NCBI GenBank assembly: GCA_028821635.1
Contig: JAPPDO010000081.1
Span: 1 to 5,637, forward strand
Source: Ekhidna sp.
GTDB taxonomy: Bacteria > Bacteroidota > Bacteroidia > Cytophagales > Cyclobacteriaceae
Direction of reading: 5' to 3'
Length of the DNA stretch: 5,637 nucleotides
In this document: positions 5,117 to 5,637 of the stretch, piece by piece
Layout of the letters: every line of letters starts with the position of its first letter
How positions within the stretch are numbered: the stretch's first letter is position 1
Position numbers and translations under genes: made by a program
The notes under the pieces: model-generated
What the model saw: only the letters and a program-made list of their open reading frames with translations
Database searches by the model: none
What the model was told of the DNA's origin: nothing

Positions 5117-5637
5117 ATGAAAAATACCGTTTTACTTTTATTGACATTCTTCCTTTTTCCCGGTTGCAATGATGATGAGCAGACGGATAAACAAGACAAT
5201 GAATCGCCGAAAGTCATTGATACGACTGCGCCGACTGCGCCGGTGATTGACTTAGAGGATGGGTCTGATACAGGAAGGGCTAATGATGATAACATAACGT
5301 CAGACAGAACACCCACTTTTACCATTACGAACTACGAGGCAGTGATTGATGCAGACGATGTATCGGTGAAGTGGTTCATTGACGATGTGGAGCAGGCAGG
5401 AGAGACAGGTGCAACCTTTACGACCCCTGAGCTATCGGATGGCACTTACGCCGTTCACGCACGATATACCGATGCTTCGGGCAACTTCACGAACTCAGAA
5501 GCATTAGCAGTGACCATTGACGCTACTGCTCCAACCGCACCCGTGATTGACTTAGACGATGCGTCTGACACGGGTATGTCAGATGATGACAACATAACCT
5601 CAGACAGAACACCCACTTTTACCATTACGAACTACGA
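5117..5637 (+). CDS. Repeat lipoprotein with bacterial Ig-like domains, N-terminal part (runs off the right edge)
   Basis: The ATG at 5117 opens 173 codons with no stop before the window end. The first 17 residues, MKNTVLLLLTFFLFPGC, form a lipoprotein signal peptide with a hydrophobic core and cysteine C17, although the lipobox FPGC is not the classical L-[AS]-[GA]-C. The residues after the cysteine, NDDEQ, form an acidic cluster like the lipoprotein export signal that sends Bacteroidota lipoproteins to the cell surface. After a short acidic linker the protein enters 100-residue repeats starting at D35 and D135. Each begins TAPTAPVIDL, then an acidic DTG...DDNI, then TSDRTPTFTITNY. The first ends with SDGTYAVHARYTDASGN and LAVTID. 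This is the pattern of bacterial Ig-like domains (Big_13-like) that build adhesins and surface stalks. The product is probably a large outer-membrane-anchored surface protein whose functional end lies outside the window. lgt just upstream encodes the enzyme that would lipidate C17. Confidence 0.83.
   Translation, partial: MKNTVLLLLTFFLFPGCNDDEQTDKQDNESPKVIDTTAPTAPVIDLEDGSDTGRANDDNITSDRTPTFTITNYEAVIDADDVSVKWFIDDVEQAGETGATFTTPELSDGTYAVHARYTDASGNFTNSEALAVTIDATAPTAPVIDLDDASDTGMSDDDNITSDRTPTFTITNY
5219..5637 (+). repeat. Tandem 300-bp coding repeat (one full copy and the start of a second)
   Basis: The sequence repeats with an exact 300-bp period: copy 1 at 5219-5518 and copy 2 from 5519 to the window end. 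Comparing 5221-5337 with 5521-5637 by eye gives about 98 identical bases of 117. The differences are concentrated in the first 70 bases; the last 47 (5291-5337 against 5591-5637) differ at a single base, 5299/5599. The period keeps the reading frame and equals one Ig-like domain of 100 residues. More copies probably follow beyond the edge. Confidence 0.9.

Noticed and set aside
5074..5325. An 83-codon minus-strand frame
   Set aside because: It is antisense to the signal peptide and first repeat of the lipoprotein gene and spans its promoter; it is a shadow of the repeat coding sequence.
1..5637. CRISPR array, tRNA, rRNA or insertion sequence
   Set aside because: No short regularly spaced repeats, no cloverleaf-like or rRNA sequence, and no transposase or terminal inverted repeats were seen. 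The only direct repeat is the 300-bp coding unit.

Overview
The window looks like a chromosomal piece of a Bacteroidota bacterium, possibly of the Cytophagales/Flavobacteriia type. Four things suggest this. Perfect TAnnTTTG promoter -7 boxes precede two genes. Purine-rich Shine-Dalgarno sites are absent before the main start codons, whose upstream DNA is A-rich instead. The Lgt has a long insertion of a kind I associate with this phylum. The lipoprotein carries an acidic stretch right after its lipidated cysteine, like the surface-export signal of Bacteroidota lipoproteins. The assignment is inferred from these traits, not from a database search.

Left part (1-714), minus strand. Three consecutive reading frames run leftwards: a 121-residue protein I cannot name (349-714), a 27-codon small ORF (239-322), and, 2 nt after its stop, the start of a gene that runs off the window edge (1-236). 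The last has the N-terminus of a DUF2235/Tle1-like alpha/beta hydrolase (FDGTGN and YYNGIGT motifs). It has no stop inside the window, so a simple ORF scan misses it.

Divergent control region (715-807). It holds a well-formed Bacteroidota promoter for trkA (TTTG at 755-758, TATCTTTG at 781-788), a candidate -7 element for the leftward genes, and a 9-bp dyad (747-768) that covers the trkA -33 element.

Centre (808-4745), plus strand. trkA, trkH and lgt lie close together. trkA and trkH are abutted as TAA-ATG and encode the NAD-binding regulatory subunit and the membrane channel of a potassium uptake system. lgt follows after 47 nt and encodes prolipoprotein diacylglyceryl transferase, the first enzyme of lipoprotein maturation. 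A 10-bp perfect hairpin at 4827-4849 probably ends this transcript.

Right part (4746-5637). A 371-bp spacer contains that hairpin, a second long imperfect hairpin (4902-4950) of unknown role, and a TATGTTTG -7 box. Then a large lipoprotein gene starts at 5117 and runs off the right edge. Its product begins with a lipobox signal peptide and enters 100-residue Ig-like repeats encoded by exact 300-bp tandem units. It is a plausible substrate of the neighbouring Lgt.

The central genes are ordinary housekeeping functions. The parts most worth a second look are the leftward three-gene cluster, the dyad in the divergent promoter, the enlarged Lgt and the repeat lipoprotein.
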